This document shows positions 1 to 8,588 of a stretch of 64,000 nucleotides of DNA, in pieces. The stretch comes from VAZQ01 sp963835165 (lineage in GTDB: Bacteria > Pseudomonadota > Alphaproteobacteria > Rhizobiales > Xanthobacteraceae). The notes beneath the pieces were generated by a model that saw nothing but the letters and a program-made list of their open reading frames with translations, was not told the DNA's origin and did no database searches. Location: positions 1-64,000 of the forward strand of contig CAWIGD010000007.1 in assembly GCA_963835165.1 (NCBI GenBank), given 5' to 3'. Position 1 is the first letter of the stretch. Each line of letters begins with the position of its first letter. Position numbers and translations under genes: made by a program.

Positions 1-323
1 AATAATCCAACAGCCTGTAGATGGACCTGTAAACGTAGCGGGGGCAGGTTTACCTGACCGAAGCCTTTTTCGTGTCCGCATCGGACGGAAATGCGCGCGG
101 ACCTTCGCTTGGCTGCCCAAGTTGGCTGAGTAGATCGGATAAGCGGCCAGGGAGGGGTTGGGCGATATCGTACTCGTCCCTTAGCCGCCGCCACGGCCGA
201 CATATGCTCAATGCGAGTTCTTCGCATTTTGACCCACACGCGACATGGGCGTAGTCGCCACAAGCGGGTTTTGGCGTCGGCTGACGCGCCTTACAATGCT
301 GCAAAACGATCAGGGAGGATTCC
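1..323. other. left-edge non-coding stretch
   Basis: I see no convincing gene here. The open frames are short, arginine/serine-rich and without recognisable motifs, as expected from GC-rich non-coding DNA. The last 20 bases hold the ribosome binding site (AGGGAGGA) of the hydrolase that follows. Confidence 0.5.
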
Positions 324-1379
324 ATGAAAATCGGTGCGTTGACCGCCGGCGCCGCCGGCATTGTTCTGACAATCGCGTCTTTGCAGCACGCCGCCGCCCA
401 AACTCCGCCGCCGCGCGATGTGCCGGCGCGCACGATCCCGGTGCCGGACACGGTGAGCCTGCAGATGCAGAAGATCATCGGCGCGCCCATCAATCCGAAC
501 TGGAACGTCTTTCCGAAGACGGCCGCGGAGTGGAAGGTGCAGGTTGATGTGGCCGCGGCCGAGGCCGCGAAGCGGCTGCCGGCGTTGCGCGAACAGATGC
601 GCGTGAAGCTCGAAGCTATGACCATCAACGGGGTGAGGGCTTTTGCGCTGACGCCGCAGGACATGCCGGCGGAGAACCGCAACCGGCTGCTCTTCCATGT
701 GCATGGCGGCTGCTACGTGAGCAATCCCGGCGAGTCCGGCACCAGCGAAGCGACCATGATGGCCGGCTTCGGCCGCTTCAAGGTGATTTCGATCGACTAC
801 CGGATGCCGCCCGAGGCCTACTTTCCGGCGGCGCTCGACGACGCGATCGCGGTCTGGAGGGCGGCGCAGAGCATGGCACCAGCGCGCAACATGGCGATCT
901 TCGGCTCCTCGGCCGGTGGCGGCCTGACACTGTCGATGGTGCACAAGATCAAAAAGGACGGCCTGCCGCTGCCGGGCGCGATTGCGCCGGGCACGCCGAT
1001 GGCGGACCTCACCGAGGCCGGCGACACGTTCTATACCAATGCCATGATCGACAACGTCCTGATCGCGCGCGGCGCGAGCTGCGACACGCGGGCACGGCTG
1101 TATGCCAACGGCCACGACCTCAAGGACCCGCTGCTGTCGCCGGTCTACGGCGACATGCGCGGATTCCCTCCGACGATGCTCTTGAGCGGGACGCGCGACC
1201 TCCTGCTCAGTAATACGGTGCGGATGCATCGCAAGCTGCGCCAAGCCGGCGTTAAGTCGGTGCTCGAGGTTTTCGAAGGTATGGCGCACGGCGGCTGGTA
1301 CCGCGACGCGAGCGTACCCGAGAGCAAGGATGCGTTCGAGGAAATCGCACGCTTCTTCGACAAACATCTCGGGAAGTAG
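324..1379 (+). CDS. secreted alpha/beta hydrolase (HSL-type esterase/lipase)
   Basis: A 351-residue serine hydrolase that probably cleaves carboxylic esters outside the cytoplasm. Residues 1-26 form a signal peptide ending in HAAAQ. The oxyanion-hole motif HGG is at about 127-129, and the nucleophile elbow GSSAGG (Ser about 196) matches the hormone-sensitive-lipase family. The acid is probably the Asp of GTRDLL (about 291) and the His is in GMAHGG (about 323), so the triad is complete. The ATG follows a strong AGGGAGGA site. The gene stands alone: upstream is blank and downstream is insertion-sequence debris. Substrate is unknown. Confidence 0.85.
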   Translation: MKIGALTAGAAGIVLTIASLQHAAAQTPPPRDVPARTIPVPDTVSLQMQKIIGAPINPNWNVFPKTAAEWKVQVDVAAAEAAKRLPALREQMRVKLEAMTINGVRAFALTPQDMPAENRNRLLFHVHGGCYVSNPGESGTSEATMMAGFGRFKVISIDYRMPPEAYFPAALDDAIAVWRAAQSMAPARNMAIFGSSAGGGLTLSMVHKIKKDGLPLPGAIAPGTPMADLTEAGDTFYTNAMIDNVLIARGASCDTRARLYANGHDLKDPLLSPVYGDMRGFPPTMLLSGTRDLLLSNTVRMHRKLRQAGVKSVLEVFEGMAHGGWYRDASVPESKDAFEEIARFFDKHLGK

Positions 1380-1499
1380 CGCAGCGCTGTCAGCGCTCTC
1401 TGGTGTAATTGCCGGCTTGACCTGCCTCGGGTGGCGATGTCGCCGAACTCAACGCCGAGCCGCACCGTTGGTTGCACACCGCGCGGGGGCACGCAGGAC

Positions 1500-1539
1500 A
1501 GGGACGCCCAAAACAAAAGCCCCGCCGGGGGGCGAGGCT
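1500..1539 (-). terminator. intrinsic terminator, minus strand
   Basis: Arms AGCCtCGCC and GGCGGGGCT (1518-1526 with 1531-1539, one mismatch) are followed on the minus strand by TTTTGTTTT (1509-1517 region). This is a good rho-independent terminator with no obvious gene ending at it. The surrounding 1380-1803 holds no supported gene. A second small hairpin (about 1561-1582) lies just upstream on the same strand, so a short non-coding RNA is possible but unproven. Confidence 0.55.
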
Positions 1540-1803
1540 AAGTTTCCTTTCAGAGGGGGCTTGCCGAGTTGCGACACCCGGCAAACCCACAGACACCATA
1601 GCACAGTCGGTTGCACAGCGCAGGGGAGACTTTGCAGCGGTCGATAAAATCACGCCGCACGTTGCCGCGCGGCAACGCTCCAGCCCTTCGCAAACTGCCC
1701 CGATTTTGTCCTCGTCACCGCGTCCGACATTGTGCCTTCCGTGGGCGGAAAATGGGGTACCGGCGGTACCGAGCACCCCACCAATTCGGTACCTGCATCC
1801 GAT

Positions 1804-2152
1804 GATTAGGTCTTTCTGTGCGGCCCGCTTGTCCAGTTTGCTCTGTACAAGAACGTCGAGGACTTCGCCTTCGGCATCGACGGCGCGCCATAGATAGACC
1901 AACCGGCCGTCGATTTTTGTAAAACCCTCATCAAGATGCCAAGTGGAATGGGACTTGGGCCGGCGTCGTCGAAGGTCCGCCGCGATCATGGATCCGACGT
2001 GTTTCACCCAGCGGCGTACCGTCTCGTAGGAAACCACGATCCCGCGTTCAGCCAACAGGTCCTCGACATCGCGGAAGCTGAGTGTACCGGGCATAGAGCC
2101 AGACGCCCTGCTGAATAATCACGGGCGGGAAGGGATATCCGGCGTAACTGTT
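1804..2152 (-). pseudogene. IS6-family transposase, frameshifted N-terminal remnant
   Basis: Conceptual translation gives FPPVIIQQGVWLYARYT, then after a frameshift at about 2092-2098 LSFRDVEDLLAERGI, SYETVRRWV and WHLDEGFTKIDGRLVYLWRAVD. These are the N-terminal half of an IS6/IS26-type DDE transposase, including the first catalytic Asp in HLDE. Similarity stops after AAQKDL (about 1804); the C-terminal half with the remaining acidic residues is absent and no terminal inverted repeats are visible. It is a dead fragment, with an IS110 scrap beside it. Confidence 0.8.
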
Positions 2153-2191
2153 GCCGCAGATCACCGCCGACAAGCTCAACAATGTGACAAA

Positions 2192-2275
2192 GTCGGCGTC
2201 AGGCTTGCGAAGCGCAGCGGGCTGCACAAAGCCAAAGTTGCGGTCGCTCGAAAGCTTCCGTCATTCTGCATCCCC
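2192..2275 (+). pseudogene. IS110-family transposase C-terminal scrap
   Basis: One frame reads LAKRSGLHKAKVAVARKL and a neighbouring frame continues VILH. This resembles the conserved C-terminal segment of IS110/IS1111 transposases (usually KAKVALARKLAVILH). It is frameshifted and lacks the rest of the gene. The remaining bases up to 2343 show nothing recognisable, and 2344-2457 is the in-frame extension of the peptidase gene described under findings. Confidence 0.45.
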
Positions 2276-2457
2276 ACAGCCGGAATTAGAGAACGACCAA
2301 GCCCAAAGCGATCATCGACCACAACGGCACAGGGATAGCCATTTCAGAAAATGTACAGATCGTGCGCTGACACGACCTCGCCTTCGTATGCCTGTCGAAT
2401 CTCTTCGATCAGCGCGTCCTCGATGTCCGTGCTTCCTGGCGCTCCGCCGGGATTGGA

Positions 2458-3738
2458 TCAGCCGCACAATCGGACCGTGGCATGCGTGACCGCTTTGGCG
2501 GCCGTGACGAGGTCGGTGAGACGTACCCGCTCGTCGGGTGTTGGCCATTCCTTGTAGACGCGGATGTCGCCCGGACCGTATTGCACGGTCGGGATACCGA
2601 GCACTTCCTGGATGATGTTGCCGTCACCGACGTTGCCGAGGCGCCCATTGGCTCCGACGACAGCCGGCCGCCCCGAGGCCAAAGCTTGGCCGTCGGCCAG
2701 CGCGCCGACGAGAGGGTGATCCGAAGGGCAGACCATCGCGAGCTGGTTCCAGGTTTGCTCGGTGCCGCGTGCGGGGACCTCGAGCACGCAATTCAACGCC
2801 GGATGATCCTGCTTGATGTGTGCCAGCAGCCGCTTGAGGTCGCTCTCGACGGTGGCAACCGTCTGCCCGGGAACGGTACGGAACTGCAGGGTCAGCTCGC
2901 ATTCGCGAGTCGAGCGCCCGGTCGCGCTTTTGAAATAGTAATGCTCCTTGTGGATAATGTCGAAGGTGTGGGTCGGAAAACCGGGGAGCTCGGGATGCGG
3001 CGTGAACGTCATCCAGCCGGAGGGGGCGATCGGCGTCAGGCTCGGACCGATCCGCCGCACGATTTCCATCTGTTGCTCAATCGGATTGATATAGGCGGCG
3101 CGCGCTTCCGGGCTGTAGCGAAAAAATAGCTCGGGGGCGGAGCAAACGAGCCGCACCATGACGACACCAACGCAAACATTGGCAATCGTGTTGTTGGAGT
3201 GCTCCATGTTGATGCACAGGTCCGCCTTGACGCCGTGCCGCAGGAGCGCCCGAGTACCCGCACCGCCAAGCTTGTGAGCAATGACGGGTGTCATCAAAAC
3301 GTCACCCTTGAGCTGAGTGCCTGAGCGCACGATGGCCTCCAGCGCACAAACCGCGGCGACGCAGCCGCCCTTATCGTCGTGCGCGCCCATTCCCCAGATC
3401 CAACCGTCCTCGAACTTGGCGCTGTAGGGGTCGACGGTCCACCCGCTCATCTCGACGCCAGGATCCATATGACCGTTGATGAGAAGCGTTGGGCCGCCGC
3501 CGGTGCCTTTAAGCCGGCCGATCGGCTGCCGGCTCTTCAGCTTCGGATCGAATGGATGGGTCACCTGCTGCATCTCGACCTCGAGGCCTATGTCGGACAT
3601 GTAGTCGGCATAGAGGTCTGCGATGTTACCCTCCTCGAAGGTCGAGCTCGGGATACGGATCGACCTCTGCTCGAGATCGAGGACACGCTTCGCATCGATC
3701 GCGGCAAGGGCTGGCCCAGTGTCGATTGTCGACGGCAT
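2458..3738 (-). CDS. M20-family peptidase/deacylase (ArgE/DapE type)
   Basis: A 426-residue cytoplasmic enzyme of the M20 metallohydrolase family, which remove acyl or amino-acid groups from amides. The first metal motif NGHMDPGVEMSGW and the second, GMGAHDDKGG (bridging Asp), are clear. The usual third element, two adjacent glutamates before GG.GT, is replaced by VIAHKLGGAGT, so the general-base Glu is not where expected. The ATG follows AAGGAG. It lies downstream of an ABC binding-protein gene on the same strand, suggesting that the importer supplies its substrate. A 37-codon open frame follows the TGA stop in phase. Confidence 0.8.
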   Translation of the reverse strand: MPSTIDTGPALAAIDAKRVLDLEQRSIRIPSSTFEEGNIADLYADYMSDIGLEVEMQQVTHPFDPKLKSRQPIGRLKGTGGGPTLLINGHMDPGVEMSGWTVDPYSAKFEDGWIWGMGAHDDKGGCVAAVCALEAIVRSGTQLKGDVLMTPVIAHKLGGAGTRALLRHGVKADLCINMEHSNNTIANVCVGVVMVRLVCSAPELFFRYSPEARAAYINPIEQQMEIVRRIGPSLTPIAPSGWMTFTPHPELPGFPTHTFDIIHKEHYYFKSATGRSTRECELTLQFRTVPGQTVATVESDLKRLLAHIKQDHPALNCVLEVPARGTEQTWNQLAMVCPSDHPLVGALADGQALASGRPAVVGANGRLGNVGDGNIIQEVLGIPTVQYGPGDIRVYKEWPTPDERVRLTDLVTAAKAVTHATVRLCG

Positions 3739-3825
3739 CGCTCCACTCCTTGCTAGCCTCGCGTCGTCATGCGCAGGCTTGCTCCGCGCATCCCGCTTGT
3801 GAACTCACTGTATCCTCTTAAGGAG

Positions 3826-3848
3826 ATGGCCGGGACCAACCCGGCCAT
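3826..3848 (-). terminator. hairpin between binding-protein and peptidase genes
   Basis: Perfect 9-bp stem ATGGCCGGG/CCCGGCCAT with loop ACCAA, just 3' of the binding-protein gene on the minus strand. No U-tract follows, so it may be a partial terminator or an mRNA-stabilising stem that makes the upstream binding-protein transcript more abundant than the peptidase part. Confidence 0.45.
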
Positions 3849-3909
3849 GACGAGTCCATTCTAAGCGGCCCTATTTGGGTCGTGTTTTCCGAGCAGCGTT
3901 CAGCGCCGC

Positions 3910-5172
3910 TTACATCTTCGCTTTTTCGGCCCAGGTCGGGTTTGGATAAAGCACCTGACAAGACGCCAGCTCGAAGGGATAAATCGTGCAGTACTTGCCC
4001 TTCTGCACCTGCATCAAGATCCCCCGCACCAGCTCGTTCTGGCCTGTCGCATCAAACTTGACGCCGCGGTAAGGCACGATCAGTTGATCGGCCGGGATAT
4101 TGGTCGCCGCAAGCGCGGCGCGAATCTTCTCGGGGTCCGTGGAACCTGCGCGGTTGATCGCATCGAGCAGCGTCATGAAGCCCGTGAAGACGCGAGCCGG
4201 AACGTCCGAAAGATCGCGCCCATTCGAATGCTTCTTGAAGATGGTATTGATCTTCGCAAGCAGCGGGATGCGGCCTTCGAGGTCGGCGTTGTAAGGAGAC
4301 CGGGTGATCGCGCCCTCGGCGTCCCTGCCCATTGTGTTGATAAACGTTGGGTCGGTAAATCCGGCGTTCTGGGCAACGATGAGCTTCGGATTGTAGTCCA
4401 GATCCTTGGCGGTGCGGAGCAGGAGGAAGGTATCTGACGTATAGGACGAGGGCATCAGAACATCCGCGTTGGCGGCCTTCAGGCGCTGCACCTCCGCGGT
4501 CAACGACGTCGTCTGGGCCTTGTAGGCGATTTTCTCGAGGACACGAAAACCGCGCTCCTTGGCAAGCCGCTCCTGCACTTTGGCGCTGTCGGTGCCGTAG
4601 GCGGTATCCTCATGGAAGATAGACACGGACTGGAATTTCTGACTAGACTTGGCCCCAAAATCCTTCAAGAAGTCGAACATCAGCTCGCTGAAGGTCTCGT
4701 CCGTCGGTGTGGTGCGGAAGAAATACTTGAGCCCGCGCTGCGTCAGCGCCGGCTGCGTAGAATCCGCGTTGACGAAGGGAATGCCCGCGCGCTCGGCGGC
4801 TTGGCTCGATGCAGCGGTCACCGAAGAGAAGTAGGTGCCGAACACGGCATGGACCTTCTCCTGCGTAATGAGACGCTCGGCTTCGCTTTGCCCCACCTCC
4901 GGCTTGCCCTGATGGTCAACGACGACAATGGTGACCTTAGCTCCGCCGACACCCGGCAAGCCCTTGTTCTTGGCAAGAGTCAGCGGGAGATCAGCGCCCT
5001 CGTTGACGATCTCGACCGCGGTCCTGATCGCGGCTACGGCGTCGATGCCGATCTGCGCGGTCGGGCCCGATAACGGATAGAGCACGCCGATCTTGACCTC
5101 TTGTTGGGCTTTCGCTGATGCTGCGCCAGTTATCAGCGCGATGCACGCGAGAACAAAGATCCTGAGCTTCAT
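3910..5172 (-). CDS. ABC transporter substrate-binding protein, LivK/amide-binding type
   Basis: A 420-residue periplasmic binding protein of the branched-chain amino acid/amide class. The signal peptide is residues 1-22 (ending AKAQ), followed by the typical opening EVKIGVLYPLSGPTAQIG. Later segments such as VVVDHQGKPEVGQSEAERLI and FGTYFSSVTAASSQAAERAGIPF match the periplasmic-binding-protein type I fold. It is transcribed away from the livHMGF genes across a 97-bp divergent intergenic region, so both halves of the importer may share control. The ligand cannot be read from the sequence; these proteins also bind amides and aromatic acids. Confidence 0.9.
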   Translation of the reverse strand: MKLRIFVLACIALITGAASAKAQQEVKIGVLYPLSGPTAQIGIDAVAAIRTAVEIVNEGADLPLTLAKNKGLPGVGGAKVTIVVVDHQGKPEVGQSEAERLITQEKVHAVFGTYFSSVTAASSQAAERAGIPFVNADSTQPALTQRGLKYFFRTTPTDETFSELMFDFLKDFGAKSSQKFQSVSIFHEDTAYGTDSAKVQERLAKERGFRVLEKIAYKAQTTSLTAEVQRLKAANADVLMPSSYTSDTFLLLRTAKDLDYNPKLIVAQNAGFTDPTFINTMGRDAEGAITRSPYNADLEGRIPLLAKINTIFKKHSNGRDLSDVPARVFTGFMTLLDAINRAGSTDPEKIRAALAATNIPADQLIVPYRGVKFDATGQNELVRGILMQVQKGKYCTIYPFELASCQVLYPNPTWAEKAKM

Positions 5173-5269
5173 GGCGGGGCTCCGTTCGAGCTCATACCGG
5201 TGCTGGATTGGAGCGTGTTTTGCATGTGTTCGTCAATCAATTTTGGTGCTTAGGGGTGCGCGCGCGCTG

Positions 5270-6136
5270 ATGTCCGGAGAACTCATCATACAAGCCGTCA
5301 TCAGTGGGCTCCTGATGGGATTGATCTATGCCCTTGTTGCAGTCGGTCTAAGCCTAATTTTTGGACTGATGGAGATTGTCAACTTCGCGCACGGCGAGTT
5401 TCTCATGCTCGCCATGTTCACGACTTTCTGGTTCTGGGCTCTTGCCAGCCTCGACCCGCTGCTGTCGCTGCCATTGGTGGCGATTATCCTCGCCCTTGCC
5501 GGCATATTGGTGCACTTCGGCATCATCCGGCGACTATTGAAGGCGCCCATGCTGGCGCAGGTCTGCGGCACGTTCGGCCTCGGTGTCGCGCTTCGCGCCG
5601 GCGCCCAATTCCTCTGGACGCCCGACTTTCGCACCATCACCAATCCGCTCATTGCTGGCCGCGTACAAATCGGCCCGATCTTCATCGGGCAACCGCAGTT
5701 GATCACTGGCGGCATCTGCCTGTTGTCTTTTGTCGCACTCTGGTGGTTCGTCACGCGCACCGAGACGGGCCTCGGCCTCCAGGCGACCGCGCAGGATCGT
5801 CAGGCGGCTGCGGTAATGGGCATTCCGACCGAGCGCATGTCCGCGCTGGGTTGGGCGATCGGGCTCGGCTGCGTCGGGATCGCCGGCAGCATGCTGTCGA
5901 CGTTCTATTATATTTTTCCCGAGGTGGGCGTGAATTTTGCGCTGCTGGCATTCGTTGCTGTGGCGCTCGGCGGATTCGGCAGCATTCTCGGCAGCCTCGT
6001 CGCCGGAGTATTGATCGGGCTTGTCGAGTCGCTTGGTGGTCTCCTGCTTGACCCGTCCTACAAGACTTTGATCGTGTTCGGACTCTACCTTGCGGTCGTC
6101 ATTGTCAGGCCACACGGCCTGTTCGGTCGGTTCTAG
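5270..6136 (+). CDS. livH: branched-chain amino acid-type ABC permease (LivH)
   Basis: Inner-membrane permease subunit of 288 residues. The frame is open upstream, but MSGELIIQAVISGLLMGLIYAL at 5270 gives the usual N-terminus, so the longer frame overlapping the divergent gene is rejected. The LivH hallmark GLSLIFGLMEIVNFAHGEF and the loop ALGGFGSILGSLVAGVLIG are present, with about eight hydrophobic segments. It is first in a run of four transport genes, two bases before livM. Confidence 0.9.
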   Translation: MSGELIIQAVISGLLMGLIYALVAVGLSLIFGLMEIVNFAHGEFLMLAMFTTFWFWALASLDPLLSLPLVAIILALAGILVHFGIIRRLLKAPMLAQVCGTFGLGVALRAGAQFLWTPDFRTITNPLIAGRVQIGPIFIGQPQLITGGICLLSFVALWWFVTRTETGLGLQATAQDRQAAAVMGIPTERMSALGWAIGLGCVGIAGSMLSTFYYIFPEVGVNFALLAFVAVALGGFGSILGSLVAGVLIGLVESLGGLLLDPSYKTLIVFGLYLAVVIVRPHGLFGRF

Positions 6137-6138
6137 CA

Positions 6139-7179
6139 ATGTCGAGCAATCAGACGGATATGCTGGAAGCCGCGCGGGCCGAGCGCCTTTGGCCACGGCC
6201 GCCCCTGTGGGTCGCGGCGCTCGGTGCGGCGGCAATCGCGTTGTTGCTCGCCTATCCATTTATCTTCAAGGCATCGTTTTCCCATCACCTGATGATTCTC
6301 ATTTTGCTGTATGCGCTCATGGCCCAATCGTGGAACGTGGTAGCGGGACTGTCCGGCCAGATCAGCCTCGGCCAAGCAATTTTTTTCGGTATCGGCGCCT
6401 ATTCCTCGACCGTTCTCTTCACCAAGTACGCCATTACGCCCTGGGCGGGATTGCTTGTCGGCATGCTGCTGTCGGCGCTGGCCGCCGTTGCCATCGGGGT
6501 GCCGACGTTACGCCTGCGCGGGCACTATTTCGCAATCGCCACGCTGCTCATCGGCTCAAGCGTGCAGATCGTCTTCCAGCGATGGGACTGGGTGGGCGCA
6601 GCCTCCGGTCTTTACGTGCCGATCGATCGCACGTCGCCCTTGTTCTATCTGCAATTCCACACGAGCAAGGTGCCGTACTATTACCTCGCGCTGGGCGCGG
6701 CGGCGGCCGGCTATTTGGTGGTGTGGAAACTGCGTCGCAGCCGGTTCGGCTTCCGCCTGCAGGCACTGCGGGATGAACCGGATGCGGCCGCGAGCCTCGG
6801 CATCGCGATTGCACGCCACAAGGTGCTGGCATTCATGATCTCCGGCGCGATGATGTCGGTCGCGGGCACATTTTATGGGCAATATGTGCTGGTCCTGGAC
6901 CCAGAAAGACTGTTTTCGATGGAGATTTCGATCATCGTCCTCCTCATGACTGTACTCGGTGGTAGCGGTACGTTGTGGGGGCCGGCGTTGGGAGCAGCGA
7001 TCCTCGTGCCCTTGTCAGAATTCAGTCGGATCTGGTTCGGCGGCACCGGTCGGACAATCGATCTCATCCTCTACGGCATCTTGATCCTGCTTGTGTGCAT
7101 GTGGCGCCCAAGCGGTATTCTCAGCCTATTGGAAGAGCGCATTCGTCGCCGCACGGGAACCCATGAGCCTGCTCCTTGA
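6139..7179 (+). CDS. livM: branched-chain amino acid-type ABC permease (LivM)
   Basis: Second permease subunit, 346 residues and about ten membrane segments. It shows the LivM motifs NVVAGLSGQISLGQAIFFGIGAY and RDEPDAAASLGIAI, followed by VLGGSGTLWGPALGA. It starts two bases after livH stops, and its last 17 bases overlap the start of the ATPase gene. Together with LivH it forms the channel of the importer. Confidence 0.9.
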   Translation: MSSNQTDMLEAARAERLWPRPPLWVAALGAAAIALLLAYPFIFKASFSHHLMILILLYALMAQSWNVVAGLSGQISLGQAIFFGIGAYSSTVLFTKYAITPWAGLLVGMLLSALAAVAIGVPTLRLRGHYFAIATLLIGSSVQIVFQRWDWVGAASGLYVPIDRTSPLFYLQFHTSKVPYYYLALGAAAAGYLVVWKLRRSRFGFRLQALRDEPDAAASLGIAIARHKVLAFMISGAMMSVAGTFYGQYVLVLDPERLFSMEISIIVLLMTVLGGSGTLWGPALGAAILVPLSEFSRIWFGGTGRTIDLILYGILILLVCMWRPSGILSLLEERIRRRTGTHEPAP

Positions 7180-7891
7180 CGTTAAGGGCCTGACGAAGCG
7201 CTACGGCGGGCTGACCGCCAACGCTGAAATGACCTTCGATGTGAACGAGGGCGAGATCGTCGGCATCATTGGTCCGAACGGCGCCGGCAAATCGACGCTG
7301 TTCGATCTGATCACCGGCTTCCAGCCGCCCGACGCCGGTCGCGTCCTCCTGGACGGCCGCGACATCACCGGCCTGCGGCCCGATCGCATCAGCCGCCTCG
7401 GTGTCGCCCGCACCTTCCAAAAGCTGAAACCCTTCCCCGACCTGACGGTCACGGAAAACGTCATCGTCGGGGCGCTCGCCCGCACGTCGGATATGAAAAC
7501 GGCGCGCGACCAGGCGCTGGAGTCGCTCGCCTTCGTGGACCTCCTAGAGAAGCGCAATCACTTCGCCCGCGAACTCTCCACCGGCCAACGCAAGCGGCTC
7601 GAGCTCGCGCGCGGGCTCGCCATGAGCCCGCGGCTTATCCTCATGGACGAAGTGACCGGCGGCGTCGACCAGCGCACCATCGCGGGGCTGATTGAGCTCG
7701 TGCTCGAGCTCAAGCATCGAGGGCTCACTATCGTGACGATCGAGCACAACATGCAGGTGATCATGCGCCTGGCCGATCGCATCCTAGCGCTGCACGCGGG
7801 GCGGCGCATCGCCTTCGGCGCGCCGGAGCAAGTGCGCAGCGAGCCGGCTGTCGTGGACGCCTATCTCGGGACCATCGACGATGCTGCTTGA
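7163..7891 (+). CDS. livG: ABC transporter ATP-binding protein (LivG)
   Basis: Cytoplasmic ATPase, 242 residues. Walker A is GPNGAGKST, the signature is LSTGQRKRLELARGLA, Walker B is LILMDEV and the switch histidine is in TIEHNM. The signature reads STGQR rather than SGGQQ, and Walker B is followed by TGG, both mild deviations. ATG at 7163 is preferred over an upstream start because it begins directly with the conserved LLLDVKGLTKRYGG. It overlaps livM and is overlapped by livF by 11 bases, implying translational coupling. Confidence 0.9.
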   Translation: MSLLLDVKGLTKRYGGLTANAEMTFDVNEGEIVGIIGPNGAGKSTLFDLITGFQPPDAGRVLLDGRDITGLRPDRISRLGVARTFQKLKPFPDLTVTENVIVGALARTSDMKTARDQALESLAFVDLLEKRNHFARELSTGQRKRLELARGLAMSPRLILMDEVTGGVDQRTIAGLIELVLELKHRGLTIVTIEHNMQVIMRLADRILALHAGRRIAFGAPEQVRSEPAVVDAYLGTIDDAA

Positions 7892-8588
7892 GGTTCGCGA
7901 TCTCGAAGTCGCCTACGGCGACTGTCAAGTGGTCTGGGGCGTGTCGCTCTCGGTCGCGGCTGGGGAGAGCGTGGCGTTGCTCGGTCCCAACGGCTCCGGC
8001 AAGAGCACCGTCGTCAATACCATCAGCGGCCTGCTCGCGGCCAAGGCGGGCGATATTCGCTTCGAGGGAGCGAGTCTAAAGGGCCGGCCGACGCATGTGC
8101 GGGCAAGTCTCGGCATCGCCCACGTCCTTGAACGCCGGCGTGTCTTCCCGCACCTCACGGTGTTGCAGAATTTGACGCTGGGAGCATGGCATTCGGCAGC
8201 GAAGGCAGCGCGAGCGACAACCTTGGAACGGGTATTCACGCTGTTTCCGCGTCTGTCGGAGCGCAAGAGCCAGCTCGCACGTACGCTTTCAGGCGGCGAG
8301 CAGCAGATGCTTGCCCTCGGCCGTGGCCTCATGGCGCTTCCGCGACTGCTCATGGTCGATGAGCCGTTCCTCGGGCTCGCGCCGCAAGTCATGGAGCAGA
8401 TGAAATCGGTGTTCGAGGCGCTTAAGGCAGAAGGCATAGCGATCTTGTTCATCGAACAAAACGTCCGGCTCGCGCTTTCCATCGCCGGCCGCGGCTATAT
8501 CCTAGAAAGCGGGCGCCTCGCGATCGAGGGGCATGCAGCCACCCTAATCAACAGCCCGGAGGTACGGCGGATTTTTCTCGGTGGATAG
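7881..8588 (+). CDS. livF: ABC transporter ATP-binding protein (LivF)
   Basis: Second ATPase subunit of the importer, 235 residues. Walker A is GPNGSGKST, the signature LSGGEQQMLALGRGLM, Walker B LLMVDEP, and the switch sequence FIEQNV is typical of LivF. The coding region overlaps livG and ends one base before the start codon of the MFS gene, so all five genes are probably one transcript. Confidence 0.9.
   Translation: MLLEVRDLEVAYGDCQVVWGVSLSVAAGESVALLGPNGSGKSTVVNTISGLLAAKAGDIRFEGASLKGRPTHVRASLGIAHVLERRRVFPHLTVLQNLTLGAWHSAAKAARATTLERVFTLFPRLSERKSQLARTLSGGEQQMLALGRGLMALPRLLMVDEPFLGLAPQVMEQMKSVFEALKAEGIAILFIEQNVRLALSIAGRGYILESGRLAIEGHAATLINSPEVRRIFLGG

Noticed and set aside
1390..1803. C-terminal part of the transposase open frame
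   Set aside because: After AAQKDL the frame no longer resembles IS6 transposases and runs through a terminator; it is open only by chance.
2458..2460. TGA of the M20 gene as a selenocysteine codon
   Set aside because: The M20 family has no Sec position at the C-terminus and I see no SECIS-like hairpin immediately downstream; fragment or readthrough are simpler.
5093..5269. upstream extension of LivH
   Set aside because: It overlaps the divergent binding-protein gene and lacks LivH similarity; ATG 5270 gives the standard N-terminus.
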